33,651 nucleotides of DNA from Rugosimonospora sp036494675 (GTDB lineage: Bacteria; Actinomycetota; Actinomycetes; Mycobacteriales; Micromonosporaceae), in assembly GCA_036494675.1 (NCBI GenBank), contig DASXOA010000127.1, positions 1 through 33,651 of the forward strand. The letters run 5' to 3'. Position numbers and translations under genes: made by a program. A model generated the notes under the pieces. That model did no database searches, was not told the DNA's origin, and worked only from the letters and a program-made list of their open reading frames with translations. Each line of letters opens with the position of its first letter. Position 1 is the stretch's first letter. Shown here piece after piece: positions 5,717 through 12,680 of this stretch.

Positions 5717-7462
5717 ATGCGTAAGGTGCTCATCGCGAACCGGGGCGAGATCGCGGTACGGGTAATCCGGGCCTGCCGCGACGCCGGGCTGGAGTCGGTC
5801 GCCGTGTACGCCGACTCCGACCGTGATGCCCTGCCCGCCCGGCTGGCGGACGAGGCCTTCGCGCTCGGCGGCGACACCTCCGCCGAGACGTACCTGAGCA
5901 TCGACAAGATCCTGGACGTCGCGCGGCGCTCCGGCGCCGACGCCGTGCATCCGGGCTACGGCTTCCTGTCGGAGAACGCCGACTTCGCCCAGGCCGTCCT
6001 CGACGCCGGACTCACCTGGATCGGCCCGACCCCGCAGGCGATCCGCGACCTCGGCGACAAGGTGACCGCCCGGCACATCGCGCAGCGCGCCGGCGCTCCG
6101 CTGGTCCCGGGGACCGCCGAGCCGGTGGGCGACGCCAGCGAGATCGTGGATTTCGCCACCGAACACGGACTTCCGGTGGCCATCAAGGCGGCGTTCGGCG
6201 GCGGCGGGCGCGGGCTGAAGGTCGCCCGGACCATGGAAGAGATCCCGGCGCTGTTCGAGTCCGCCACCCGCGAGGCGGTCGCCGCGTTCGGGCGGGGCGA
6301 GTGCTTCGTCGAGCGGTACCTGGACCGGCCCCGGCACGTGGAGGCGCAGGTACTGGCGGACCAGCACGGCAACGTGATCGTGGTGGGTACCCGGGACTGC
6401 TCGTTGCAGCGCCGGCACCAGAAACTGGTCGAAGAGGCACCCGCGCCGTTCCTCACCGACCGGCAGCGGGCGCAGATCCACGAGTCCGCCAAGGCGATCT
6501 GCCGGGGGGCGGGGTACCACGGCGCCGGCACCGTGGAGTACCTGGTCGGTGGCGACGGCACCATCAGCTTCCTGGAAGTCAACACCCGCCTCCAGGTCGA
6601 GCACCCGGTCACCGAGGAGACCGCCGGCATCGACCTGGTCCGCGAGCAGTTCCGGATCGCGGACGGCGAAGCGCTGCGGTGGAACGAGGACCCGGCGCCC
6701 CGCGGCCACGCGATCGAGTTCCGGATCAACGGCGAGGATCCCGGGCGCAACTTCCTCCCGGCACCCGGCGTGGTCTCCGAACTGCGCCTGCCCAGCGGGC
6801 CCGGGGTGCGGGTGGACACCGGCATCGAGTCCGGCAGCGTGGTCGGCGGCAACTTCGACTCGCTGCTGGCAAAGGTCATCGTGTTCGGCCAGACGCGGGT
6901 CGAGGCACTCGAACGGGCCCGGCGGGTGCTCGACGAACTGGTGGTCGACGGGATGGCCACAGCCCTGCCGTTCCACCGGCTGGTCGTGCGCGATCCGGCC
7001 TTCACGGCCGAGCCGTTCTCGGTGCACACCCGCTGGATCGAGACCGAGTGGGCCGGCGGCGTGCCGCCGTTCGGCGCCGCGTCCACTGTGGACGAAGCCG
7101 AGCCGCGGCAGACCATCGTGGTGGAAGTCGGCGGGAAACGCTTGGAGGTTTCCCTGCCGGCATCCATGGGTACCTCTGCAAAGGCCCCCGCCGTCGCCAA
7201 GCCTGCCCCCAGGCGCGGCGGGGGTTACAAGAGCGGTACCGCGGCGAGCGGCGACGCGCTCACCTCCCCGATGCAGGGCACCATCGTGAAGATCGCGGTG
7301 TCGGACGGCGACACCGTCGCCGAAGGCGACCTGGTCGTCGTGCTCGAAGCGATGAAGATGGAGCAGCCGCTGAACGCGCACAAGGCCGGTGTGGTCACCG
7401 GCCTTGCCGCGTCCGTCGGCGACGTCATCACCGCCGGATCGGTCATCTGCGAACTGAAGTAG
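5717..7462 (+). CDS. accA: Acetyl/propionyl-CoA carboxylase alpha subunit (biotin carboxylase + BCCP)
   Basis: The 581-residue biotinylated subunit carboxylates its own biotin with ATP and bicarbonate and passes CO2 to an AccD-type partner to make malonyl- or methylmalonyl-CoA. Domains: biotin carboxylase N-lobe from residue 1 (RKVLIANRGEIAVRVIRA); ATP-grasp with glycine loop FGGGGRGLK near 160; catalytic EVNTRLQVEHPVTE; a carboxylase C-lobe to about 445; a variable linker; then a biotinyl domain with EAMKMEQ at 544-550 (biotin on Lys547). Size matches actinobacterial AccA proteins. The open frame begins at 5609, but the conserved N-terminus starts at ATG 5717 with TACACT 7 nt upstream. It diverges from padR and is convergent with the ThrRS-like gene. 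accE at 2183 probably serves the same holoenzyme; the carboxyltransferase gene is not in this window. Acetyl versus propionyl preference depends on that partner. Confidence 0.95.
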   Translation: MRKVLIANRGEIAVRVIRACRDAGLESVAVYADSDRDALPARLADEAFALGGDTSAETYLSIDKILDVARRSGADAVHPGYGFLSENADFAQAVLDAGLTWIGPTPQAIRDLGDKVTARHIAQRAGAPLVPGTAEPVGDASEIVDFATEHGLPVAIKAAFGGGGRGLKVARTMEEIPALFESATREAVAAFGRGECFVERYLDRPRHVEAQVLADQHGNVIVVGTRDCSLQRRHQKLVEEAPAPFLTDRQRAQIHESAKAICRGAGYHGAGTVEYLVGGDGTISFLEVNTRLQVEHPVTEETAGIDLVREQFRIADGEALRWNEDPAPRGHAIEFRINGEDPGRNFLPAPGVVSELRLPSGPGVRVDTGIESGSVVGGNFDSLLAKVIVFGQTRVEALERARRVLDELVVDGMATALPFHRLVVRDPAFTAEPFSVHTRWIETEWAGGVPPFGAASTVDEAEPRQTIVVEVGGKRLEVSLPASMGTSAKAPAVAKPAPRRGGGYKSGTAASGDALTSPMQGTIVKIAVSDGDTVAEGDLVVVLEAMKMEQPLNAHKAGVVTGLAASVGDVITAGSVICELK

Positions 7463-7485
7463 TCCGGCGCCGCCTCTCCCGCCCG

Positions 7486-8712
7486 TCAGGGCATCGCACA
7501 GGCGGCCACCAGCACCCGGATCGCGTCGGCGACCGGCATCGCCTCGGCCGCCGGTGCTCCGGCATCGGGGGACACGCCGATGGATCCGGGCGGTCCGCTG
7601 CGCCGCCGGCGCATCGAGACGTCGCCGGACGCCGCCTCCCGCGAGCCGATCACGGCCACGTACGGCACCCGGCGCGCGTCCCGCACCCGCGCACCCAACG
7701 AACCGTCGACCGCCAGGTTCACCCGCAGCCCGGCCGCCGCGCACCTGTCGGCGAACGCGCTCGCCTGCGGGATCTCGTTGGCGCCGACCGGCAGCACCGC
7801 CACCTGTACCGGCGCGTACCAGGCCGGGAACGCACCTCCGTGCACCTCGACGAGGTGGCCGAACAGCCGTTCCATGCTGCCCACGAGGCTGCGGTGCACC
7901 ATCACCGGGCGGGCCGCGGCTCCCGAAGAGTCCACATAGGACAGATTGAACCGGGCCGGCTGGTGGAAGTCGAGCTGCACGGTGGCCAGAGTCGACTCCC
8001 TGCCGGCCGGGTCGACGATCTGCACGTCCACCTTCGGCCCGTAGAACGCGGCCTCACCGGGAGCCTCCACATAGGACGAACCTCCGAGCGCGTCGCGCAG
8101 CATCCCCTCGGCCCGGTCCCACTGCTCCGCGGACCCGGCGTAGTCGCGACCGGCGCCGCGCAGCGACAGGCGGAACCGCGCCGGTACCACGCCGAGCGCC
8201 GCGTGCGCCCTGCGCATCATCGCGAGTACCTGGGCTATCTCCTCGCCGGCCCGGTCCGGCTGGCAGAAGATGTGCGCGTCGTTGAGCGAGATCGCGCGTA
8301 CCCGGGCCAGTCCGCCGAGCACCCCGGAGCGCTCCGCGCGGTACATGCCGCCCAGTTCCGCGATGCGCAGCGGCAACTCCCGGAAGGAACGCTGGCGCGA
8401 CCGGTACACCAGCGCGTGGTGCGGGCACAGGCTCGGCCGCAGTACCAGTTCCTCGCCGCCATCACGCATCGGCGGGAACATGTCGTCGGCGAAGTGTGCC
8501 CAGTGCCCCGAAATCTCGTACAGTTCGCGCCGCCCCATCGGCGGCGAGTACACGTGCTGGTACCCGGCGGCCCGCTCCACGCCCCGCAGGTACTCCTCGA
8601 CGGCGTGCCGGGCGATGGCGCCGTCCGGCAGCCAGATCGGCAGTCCCGCGCCGATCAGCGGATCGGAACAGAACAGCTCCAGTTCCCGGCCGAGCTTACG
8701 ATGGTCGATCAT
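7486..8712 (-). CDS. Threonyl-tRNA synthetase-like protein lacking TGS and editing domains
   Basis: A class II aminoacyl-tRNA synthetase core of 408 residues, against roughly 640-680 for ordinary bacterial ThrRS. Seen: motif 2 MYRAERSGVLGGLARVR (residues 123-139); the three Zn ligands expected for Thr recognition, Cys96 (LRPSLCPHH), His147 (NDAHIFC) and His273 (VMVHRSLVGSMERL); motif 3 in the last segment; and a C-terminal anticodon-binding domain from APVQVAVLPV (residue 300). The N-terminal TGS and SAD editing domains are absent. The core looks active, but proofreading of Ser-tRNA-Thr would be lost or supplied in trans. Start ATG 8712 has an excellent AGGAGG (8719-8724) 6 nt upstream; the frame stays open to an ATG at 8859, but that would run through the leader and terminator. 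The gene is preceded by a Thr-codon attenuator (8773-8876). A housekeeping thrS is presumably elsewhere. Confidence 0.85.
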   Translation of the reverse strand: MIDHRKLGRELELFCSDPLIGAGLPIWLPDGAIARHAVEEYLRGVERAAGYQHVYSPPMGRRELYEISGHWAHFADDMFPPMRDGGEELVLRPSLCPHHALVYRSRQRSFRELPLRIAELGGMYRAERSGVLGGLARVRAISLNDAHIFCQPDRAGEEIAQVLAMMRRAHAALGVVPARFRLSLRGAGRDYAGSAEQWDRAEGMLRDALGGSSYVEAPGEAAFYGPKVDVQIVDPAGRESTLATVQLDFHQPARFNLSYVDSSGAAARPVMVHRSLVGSMERLFGHLVEVHGGAFPAWYAPVQVAVLPVGANEIPQASAFADRCAAAGLRVNLAVDGSLGARVRDARRVPYVAVIGSREAASGDVSMRRRRSGPPGSIGVSPDAGAPAAEAMPVADAIRVLVAACAMP

Positions 8713-8718
8713 TGGTTT

Positions 8719-8724
8719 CCTCCT
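8719..8724 (-). promoter_or_regulatory. Strong ribosome-binding site of the ThrRS-like gene
   Basis: AGGAGG, 6 nt before ATG 8712. It decides the start against the longer in-frame ATG at 8859. It also shows that this gene is translated from a leadered mRNA, unlike most genes nearby. Confidence 0.85.
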
Positions 8725-8769
8725 GGCATCCGTGAGCGTTTCCGGGCTCGGACACCGGGCGGAGGCACG

Positions 8770-8801
8770 AAAAAGGCCCCGGGCTCGATGCCCGGGGCCT
8801 T
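8770..8801 (-). terminator. Attenuator terminator ahead of the ThrRS-like gene
   Basis: A perfect 12-bp stem (8790-8801 pairing with 8773-8784), a 5-nt loop (8785-8789) and five U residues make a classic intrinsic terminator. It lies 16 nt after the leader-peptide stop and 58 nt before ATG 8712. The 5' arm can alternatively pair with the region at 8823-8837, which is the basis for calling it an attenuator. Confidence 0.85.
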
Positions 8802-8816
8802 CGACGTCTGGTGTGG

Positions 8817-8876
8817 TCAGCGCGAAGCTACGCCGGGACTTCCCGGCGTCGTCGTGCATATCGCTGCTCTGATCAT
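8817..8876 (-). CDS. Threonine leader peptide (attenuator)
   Basis: ATG 8876 opens a 19-codon frame reading MIRAAICTTTPGSPGVASR, stop TGA at 8817-8819. Residues 8-10 are three consecutive Thr codons, all ACG (8855-8847). A TAACGT hexamer 7 nt upstream suggests a leaderless mRNA beginning at this ATG. The third Thr codon is the first triplet of a hairpin (8830-8849), and the frame ends 16 nt before the terminator. The role inferred is sensing Thr-tRNA: a ribosome stalled at the Thr codons would cover the first hairpin arm and let an antiterminator form. The peptide itself probably has no other function. Confidence 0.75.
   Translation of the reverse strand: MIRAAICTTTPGSPGVASR
8830..8849 (-). 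ncRNA. Pause hairpin and antiterminator segments of the Thr attenuator
   Basis: ACGCCGGGA (8849-8841) and TCCCGGCGT (8838-8830) form a perfect 9-bp hairpin around a 2-nt loop, acting as segments 1 and 2. Segment 2 can instead pair CCCGG (8837-8833) with CCGGG (8795-8791). CUUCG (8827-8823) can pair with CGAAG (8803-8799). Together these give an antiterminator that consumes the 5' arm of the terminator. No T-box consensus is visible, so the mechanism appears ribosome-mediated. Confidence 0.7.
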
Positions 8877-8883
8877 GGCGGAA

Positions 8884-8889
8884 ACGTTA
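8884..8889 (-). promoter_or_regulatory. Probable -10 of the leader/ThrRS-like transcript (TAACGT)
   Basis: TAACGT on the minus strand ends 7 nt before ATG 8876, placing the transcription start on the leader-peptide start codon. No convincing -35 is visible. The site is 28 bp beyond the stop of the upstream lpdA-like gene, so readthrough from that gene is also possible. Confidence 0.5.
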
Positions 8890-8917
8890 GCTCGGCGGAG
8901 GACCCGCCGCCACCGGA

Positions 8918-10318
8918 TTACGGCTCGTGGTGCATCAGCTGGCGGGCCGCCTCGGTGATCGAGCCGGACACCGAGGGGTAGATGGTGACGATGTGCGCGA
9001 GCTGGTCCACGGTCAGGTGGTTGTCCATCGCCATCGACACCGGCAGGATCAGCTCGCTCGCCTTGGGCGCCACCACCACGCCGCCGAGCACCCGCCCCGA
9101 CGCGGGGCTGCAGAACAGCTTCACGAACCCGTCGTGGATGCCGGCCATCTTCGCCCGGGCGTTGCCGTCCAGCGACAGCATCACCGACCTGGCCACCACC
9201 TCGCCACTGTCCACATCGGACTGTGAGACGCCGACCGAGGCCAGTTCCGGGTCGGTGAACACGTTGGCCGCGACCGACTTCGGCCGCAGCGGGGCGACGG
9301 CCTCACCGAGCGTGTGCCACATCGCGATCCGGCCCTGCATCGCGGCCACGCTCGCCAGCGGCAGCAGGCCGGTACAGTCGCCGGCGGCGTACACCCCCGG
9401 CACGTTGGTACGGGAGACTCCGTCCACGCTCAGGTACCCGCCCGGCGCCACGTCCACCCCGTACTCGGCCAGGCCCAGATCGCCGGTGTTGGGCACCGAG
9501 CCGACCGCCATCAGGGCGTGTGACCCCTCGACGACCCGGCCGTCGGACAGGGTCACCGCGACCCCGGAAGCGGTGCGCCGCACCGAGGCGGCGCGGGAGT
9601 TGTTCAGGATGCTCATGCCGCGCGACCGGAACACCCGCTCGATGGCCATCGCGGCGTCCGGGTCCTCGTGCGGCATGACGCGGTCCCGGCTGGAGACCAG
9701 GGTCACCGCGACCCCCATCGCCAGGTACGCCGACGCGAACTCGGCGCCGGTCACGCCGGAGCCGATCACGATCAGGTGCTCCGGCAGTTCGGGCAGGTCG
9801 TAGACCTGGCGCCAGGTCAGGATCCGCTCGCCGTCCGGCTGGGCGGTGGGCAGGATGCGGGGTGTCGCCCCGGTCGCGATCAGGACGGTGGATGCATCGA
9901 TCGCATACACCGAGTCACCGTCGGAGGGGGATACCTCGATGCGATGGGTGTGACCCAACGTGTCGGCGCCGAACCGGGCCTTTCCTGAGACAAACGTCAC
10001 GCCCGCTTTGATCAACTTGGCGTTGATGTCCGCACTCTGAGCCCTGGCCAGGCGCTTCACCCTGCCGTGGACGGCGGCCGCGTCCACGCTGACGGCGGCC
10101 AGACCGCCGGCGTGCACACCGAACTCCTCGGTGTCCCGGTACCCGGTCACCACGTCCGACGAGGCGATGAAGGTCTTCGACGGTACGCAGTCGGACAGCA
10201 CGCACGCGCCGCCGGCACCCTCCGCCTCAATGACCGTGACCTCGGCATTCAGCTGCGCGGCGACCAGCGCAGCCTCGTACCCGGCCGGCCCGCCACCGAT
10301 GATCACAATCCGTCCCAC
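8918..10318 (-). CDS. lpdA: NAD(P)H quinone reductase-like flavoprotein disulfide reductase (LpdA type)
   Basis: The 466-residue pyridine nucleotide-disulphide oxidoreductase has an N-terminal FAD Rossmann motif IIGGGPAGYEAAL (residues 6-18), a Cys39-x4-Cys44 pair in GGACVLSDCVPSK, an NAD(P)H-binding GSGVTGAEFA segment, AAGDCTG of the second FAD motif, and a C-terminal dimerisation domain. The closest family by pattern is mycobacterial LpdA (Rv3303c), a quinone reductase rather than a true lipoamide dehydrogenase. The C-terminus reads TIYPSVSGSI where lipoamide dehydrogenases have the catalytic His-Pro...Glu pair, so the acid-base His is missing although both cysteines remain. Start: GTG 10318 gives MGRIVIIGGG with GGAGGG (10323-10328) just upstream; GTG 10339 would add seven residues. 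It diverges from the cyclotransferase gene. Confidence 0.85.
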   Translation of the reverse strand: MGRIVIIGGGPAGYEAALVAAQLNAEVTVIEAEGAGGACVLSDCVPSKTFIASSDVVTGYRDTEEFGVHAGGLAAVSVDAAAVHGRVKRLARAQSADINAKLIKAGVTFVSGKARFGADTLGHTHRIEVSPSDGDSVYAIDASTVLIATGATPRILPTAQPDGERILTWRQVYDLPELPEHLIVIGSGVTGAEFASAYLAMGVAVTLVSSRDRVMPHEDPDAAMAIERVFRSRGMSILNNSRAASVRRTASGVAVTLSDGRVVEGSHALMAVGSVPNTGDLGLAEYGVDVAPGGYLSVDGVSRTNVPGVYAAGDCTGLLPLASVAAMQGRIAMWHTLGEAVAPLRPKSVAANVFTDPELASVGVSQSDVDSGEVVARSVMLSLDGNARAKMAGIHDGFVKLFCSPASGRVLGGVVVAPKASELILPVSMAMDNHLTVDQLAHIVTIYPSVSGSITEAARQLMHHEP

Positions 10319-10373
10319 GACACCCTCCGCACTCGACACGCTCTGTTTATTCTCTCTCAGCCCGGCAGGGGAC

Positions 10374-10379
10374 TATCGT
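10374..10379 (+). promoter_or_regulatory. Probable -10 of the cyclotransferase gene (TATCGT)
   Basis: TATCGT lies 7 nt before GTG 10387, the start that gives the conserved RHYAAYGSN N-terminus. This again fits a leaderless transcript. Confidence 0.5.
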
Positions 10380-10386
10380 CATCGCC

Positions 10387-10842
10387 GTGCGTCACTACGC
10401 CGCGTATGGCTCCAACCTCGACCCCGGCCGGATGCGGGCCTACTGCCCGCATTCGCCGATGATCGGCACCGGCTGGCTGGAAGGCTGGCGGCTGACCTTT
10501 GCCGGCGAGGAGGATCTCGGCTGGGAGGGTGCGGTCACCACGATCGTCGAATCTCCCGGCGACCGGGTCTTCGCCGCGATCTACGACGTGCATCCGTGGG
10601 ACGCCGCACAGCTCGACGAGGTCGAGGGCGTCACCTCCGGCATGTACCGCAAGCTGCACCTGCGGGTGGCCACGCTGGACGGCGACGTGACCGCCTGGGT
10701 GTACGTGTTCAGCGGGTACGAGGGCGGCCTGCCCACCGCGTGGTACCTCGCCGAGATCGCGGCCGCCGCCGAGAAGGCGGGTGCCCCGGCCGACTACCTC
10801 ACCGAGTTGCGCGGGCGTCCGACCCGTACGGCCCAGCCCTAG
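10387..10842 (+). CDS. Gamma-glutamylcyclotransferase-fold protein
   Basis: A 151-residue GGCT/AIG2-like protein. The N-terminal AYGSNL (residues 6-11) is the substrate-binding loop, followed by MRAYCPHSP and GWRLTF. The catalytic acid is probably Glu80 in LDEVEGV, and YRKLHLRV continues the beta-barrel. Characterised members release 5-oxoproline from gamma-glutamyl amino acids or related compounds; the substrate here is not determinable. The length is typical of stand-alone family members. The start is fixed by the AYGSN motif and a -10 at 10374. The stop is 36 bp from the convergent SCO6745-like gene. Confidence 0.85.
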   Translation: MRHYAAYGSNLDPGRMRAYCPHSPMIGTGWLEGWRLTFAGEEDLGWEGAVTTIVESPGDRVFAAIYDVHPWDAAQLDEVEGVTSGMYRKLHLRVATLDGDVTAWVYVFSGYEGGLPTAWYLAEIAAAAEKAGAPADYLTELRGRPTRTAQP

Positions 10843-10878
10843 ACCGCGCTCGGGCTGGCGCTGGACGTATCGTCGCGC

Positions 10879-11643
10879 TCAGCTCACCACCGGGTACTCG
10901 CCGGCCTGCATCCGCAGCTCCCGTACCGCCTCGTTCAGCAGGCCGACCAGCTCGATGCGCTCGGACGCCTCAAGGACCCGGTACGCCCCACCGGTGACCC
11001 GGTCGGTGATCGCGTCGGCCCACACCCGCCGGCGTACCAGCGGCTCGAACGGCGGGAACGGCGGCTGCCACCCGTACGCGATGGCCCCGGCCGCGCCCTC
11101 CGGACCGGCCAGCAGCGCCTCCAGCGGGGTCAGGCCGGCCGAGCGGATGGCCAGCAACTGGGCCGAGAGGCGGTGCTCGCGCAGCAGCCGGATGAGAACG
11201 GCGGCACGGGCACCCGGTTCGGTGTCCGGTACCGGCATCGCCCGCCACGCCGCGAACAGCGGCAGCCCGGCCGGATCGGCGGCGAGCACCGCCCGCTCCG
11301 CGAGGACGATCAGCCGGTTGACTCCGGGAAGGGCGTCCAGCCGCTCGCGGCCCCAGCGGCAGCACTCGGCGAGGTAGTGCCCGGCGATCTCGCTGGGCGG
11401 AGCGACCCGCCGGGCCGATTCCCACCCCTCGCGCACGGCGTCCGTCGCGATGAAGCCGATCGCCGCCGCGAGCGTCTCCGGGCTGACATCGCCCAACGCG
11501 CCGCCCCACCCGGTCACGTAGAAGGCCCAGCCGGTCAACCCGAGCTGGCGGGCCCGGCGCAGCGTCTTCGGGCACTCCGCGAACGCGCCGCCCAGCTCCT
11601 GTATGGCCGGACGGGCCGCCGCGGCGGCCTGCTCAGGGGTCAC
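10879..11643 (-). CDS. SCO6745-like family protein (function unknown)
   Basis: The 254-residue protein is rich in Ala, Leu and Arg and all-helical in appearance. The central LLREHRLSAQLLAIRSAGL segment and the surrounding spacing recall the actinobacterial SCO6745 family (also named SalK/EvbL-like), which often sits near regulators or helicases and has no established activity. Seen: no signal peptide, no transmembrane segment, and Trp/Gly-rich TGWAFYVTGWGGALGDVSPETLAAAIGF near the N-terminus. GTG 11643 (VTPEQAAAAARP) is preferred to the ATG at 11679 because CACAAT lies 7 nt upstream and the N-terminal helix starts there. The gene runs in the same direction as the coiled-coil protein gene, 32 bp downstream of its stop. 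Family recognition is by pattern only. Confidence 0.65.
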   Translation of the reverse strand: MTPEQAAAAARPAIQELGGAFAECPKTLRRARQLGLTGWAFYVTGWGGALGDVSPETLAAAIGFIATDAVREGWESARRVAPPSEIAGHYLAECCRWGRERLDALPGVNRLIVLAERAVLAADPAGLPLFAAWRAMPVPDTEPGARAAVLIRLLREHRLSAQLLAIRSAGLTPLEALLAGPEGAAGAIAYGWQPPFPPFEPLVRRRVWADAITDRVTGGAYRVLEASERIELVGLLNEAVRELRMQAGEYPVVS

Positions 11644-11650
11644 GCGTCGT

Positions 11651-11656
11651 ATTGTG
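11651..11656 (-). promoter_or_regulatory. Possible -10 of the SCO6745-like gene (CACAAT)
   Basis: CACAAT on the minus strand ends 7 nt before GTG 11643. It departs from TAnnnT at the first base, but the spacing matches the other leaderless starts here. Confidence 0.3.
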
Positions 11657-11675
11657 CCGCCTGTCGGGGTCGGCG

Positions 11676-12680
11676 TCACCGTCCGGCGCGGTGCGCATCC
11701 CGCTCTGCCGCCCTGCGCCGCAGCCTGGCTTCGCGCAGTGCGGTCTGGGCGGCCACCTGCCGCTGGCGCAGCCGGTCGAGTTCGGCGGATAGCTCGGCCA
11801 GGGCGCGGGCCGCGTCCTGCTCCTCCGCCGTCGCGCCGCGCAGCGCCGCCTCGGCGGCCTCGATCCGGGCGGTGCGGGCGGCCCGTGCCTCCTCCCGCTC
11901 CCGATCGCGCCGCACGGCCTCCGGCTCCCGATCGCTCCGCCCGGCCTCCCGCTCCCCATCGCTGCGCGCGACGTCCCGTTCCCGGTCGCGCCGCTCTGCC
12001 GCGCCGCGCCGCTCTGCCTCGTCCAGCCGTCCGGTCTCATCCGGATGCTCGGTCTTTCCCGGTCGTCCGGCCTCCCCCGACGGGCCCGCCCCGCTCGGCT
12101 GCCTGCCGCCCGGCGGTCGGGAGCGTTCGCCGGCCGTGCCCCGCTGCCGGTCGCCTCCCCCGGACCGGGCCGGCTGGGCGCCGCCGTCGATGACCCTCAG
12201 GTCCGGGCGCATCGGCTCGCCGAACCCCGCGTACCCGGTGGCCCTGGTCAACCGGCCGGCCCGGACCGCCGCCGCCACGTCCTCATCGGCGAGCGCCGCG
12301 ACCAGGGTCGCCTCCACCTCGGCCAGCGGCAGAGCGTCCCGCGGCCGGCGGCCCGCCTCGACGGCCAACCGGCGCGCCGCCGCCACCAGTTCGGTGATCG
12401 CCGCCCGGCGCTGGGCGGACAGTTCGCGCAGCCGTTCGCCCCGCAACTCTTGCTGGGCCTCGCGGAGCGCGGTACCCAGGTCGAGCAGCGCGCCGACCTG
12501 CTCGGGGCGGTGCAGCGCCACCAGGTTCACCAGCCACGCGGCCACCGTCGGCCGGCGCAGGGCGCCGATCCGCGCGGCGAGCGCGCGATCGCCGGCGGCG
12601 CGCGCCTCCGCGACCGCCTCGTCGCGCGCCGCGATGAACCTCTCCGGCGGCAGCGCGTAGAGGTCCTGCTCAAGCGTCAA
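11676..12680 (-). CDS. Actinobacterial coiled-coil protein of unknown function
   Basis: I do not recognise a functional family. The 334-residue protein has an N-terminal helical domain (residues 1-160, starting TLEQDLYALPPERFIAARDEAVAEAR) and a Gly/Pro/Ser/Arg-rich disordered stretch (about 165-215). A highly charged Arg/Glu/Asp region with repeated RDRE-like words follows, and then a long Ala/Glu/Arg coiled coil (about 255-330, EAAEAALRGATAEEQDAARALAELSAEL). No signal peptide or membrane segment is seen. The start appears to be TTG 12680, which overlaps the end of the metallo-hydrolase gene by 11 nt, suggesting translational coupling; the conserved-looking N-terminus starts right there. The coiled coil suggests a self-associating or scaffolding protein. 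Confidence 0.6.
   Translation of the reverse strand: MTLEQDLYALPPERFIAARDEAVAEARAAGDRALAARIGALRRPTVAAWLVNLVALHRPEQVGALLDLGTALREAQQELRGERLRELSAQRRAAITELVAAARRLAVEAGRRPRDALPLAEVEATLVAALADEDVAAAVRAGRLTRATGYAGFGEPMRPDLRVIDGGAQPARSGGGDRQRGTAGERSRPPGGRQPSGAGPSGEAGRPGKTEHPDETGRLDEAERRGAAERRDRERDVARSDGEREAGRSDREPEAVRRDREREEARAARTARIEAAEAALRGATAEEQDAARALAELSAELDRLRQRQVAAQTALREARLRRRAAERDAHRAGR

Noticed and set aside
5690..7744. Long open frame of over 680 codons on the minus strand across the biotin carboxylase gene
   Set aside because: It is the antisense shadow of accA in GC-rich DNA. It has no domain, and the sense frame matches a known family from end to end.
8713..8876. T-box riboswitch before the ThrRS-like gene
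   Set aside because: No T-box core consensus is visible and the leader is too short. A Thr-codon leader peptide explains the terminator better.
6301..8958. Open frame of 885 codons on the plus strand running from accA into the ThrRS-like gene
   Set aside because: The translation is Arg/Gly/Pro-rich with no motif. It overlaps accA in the wrong frame and the ThrRS-like gene antisense.
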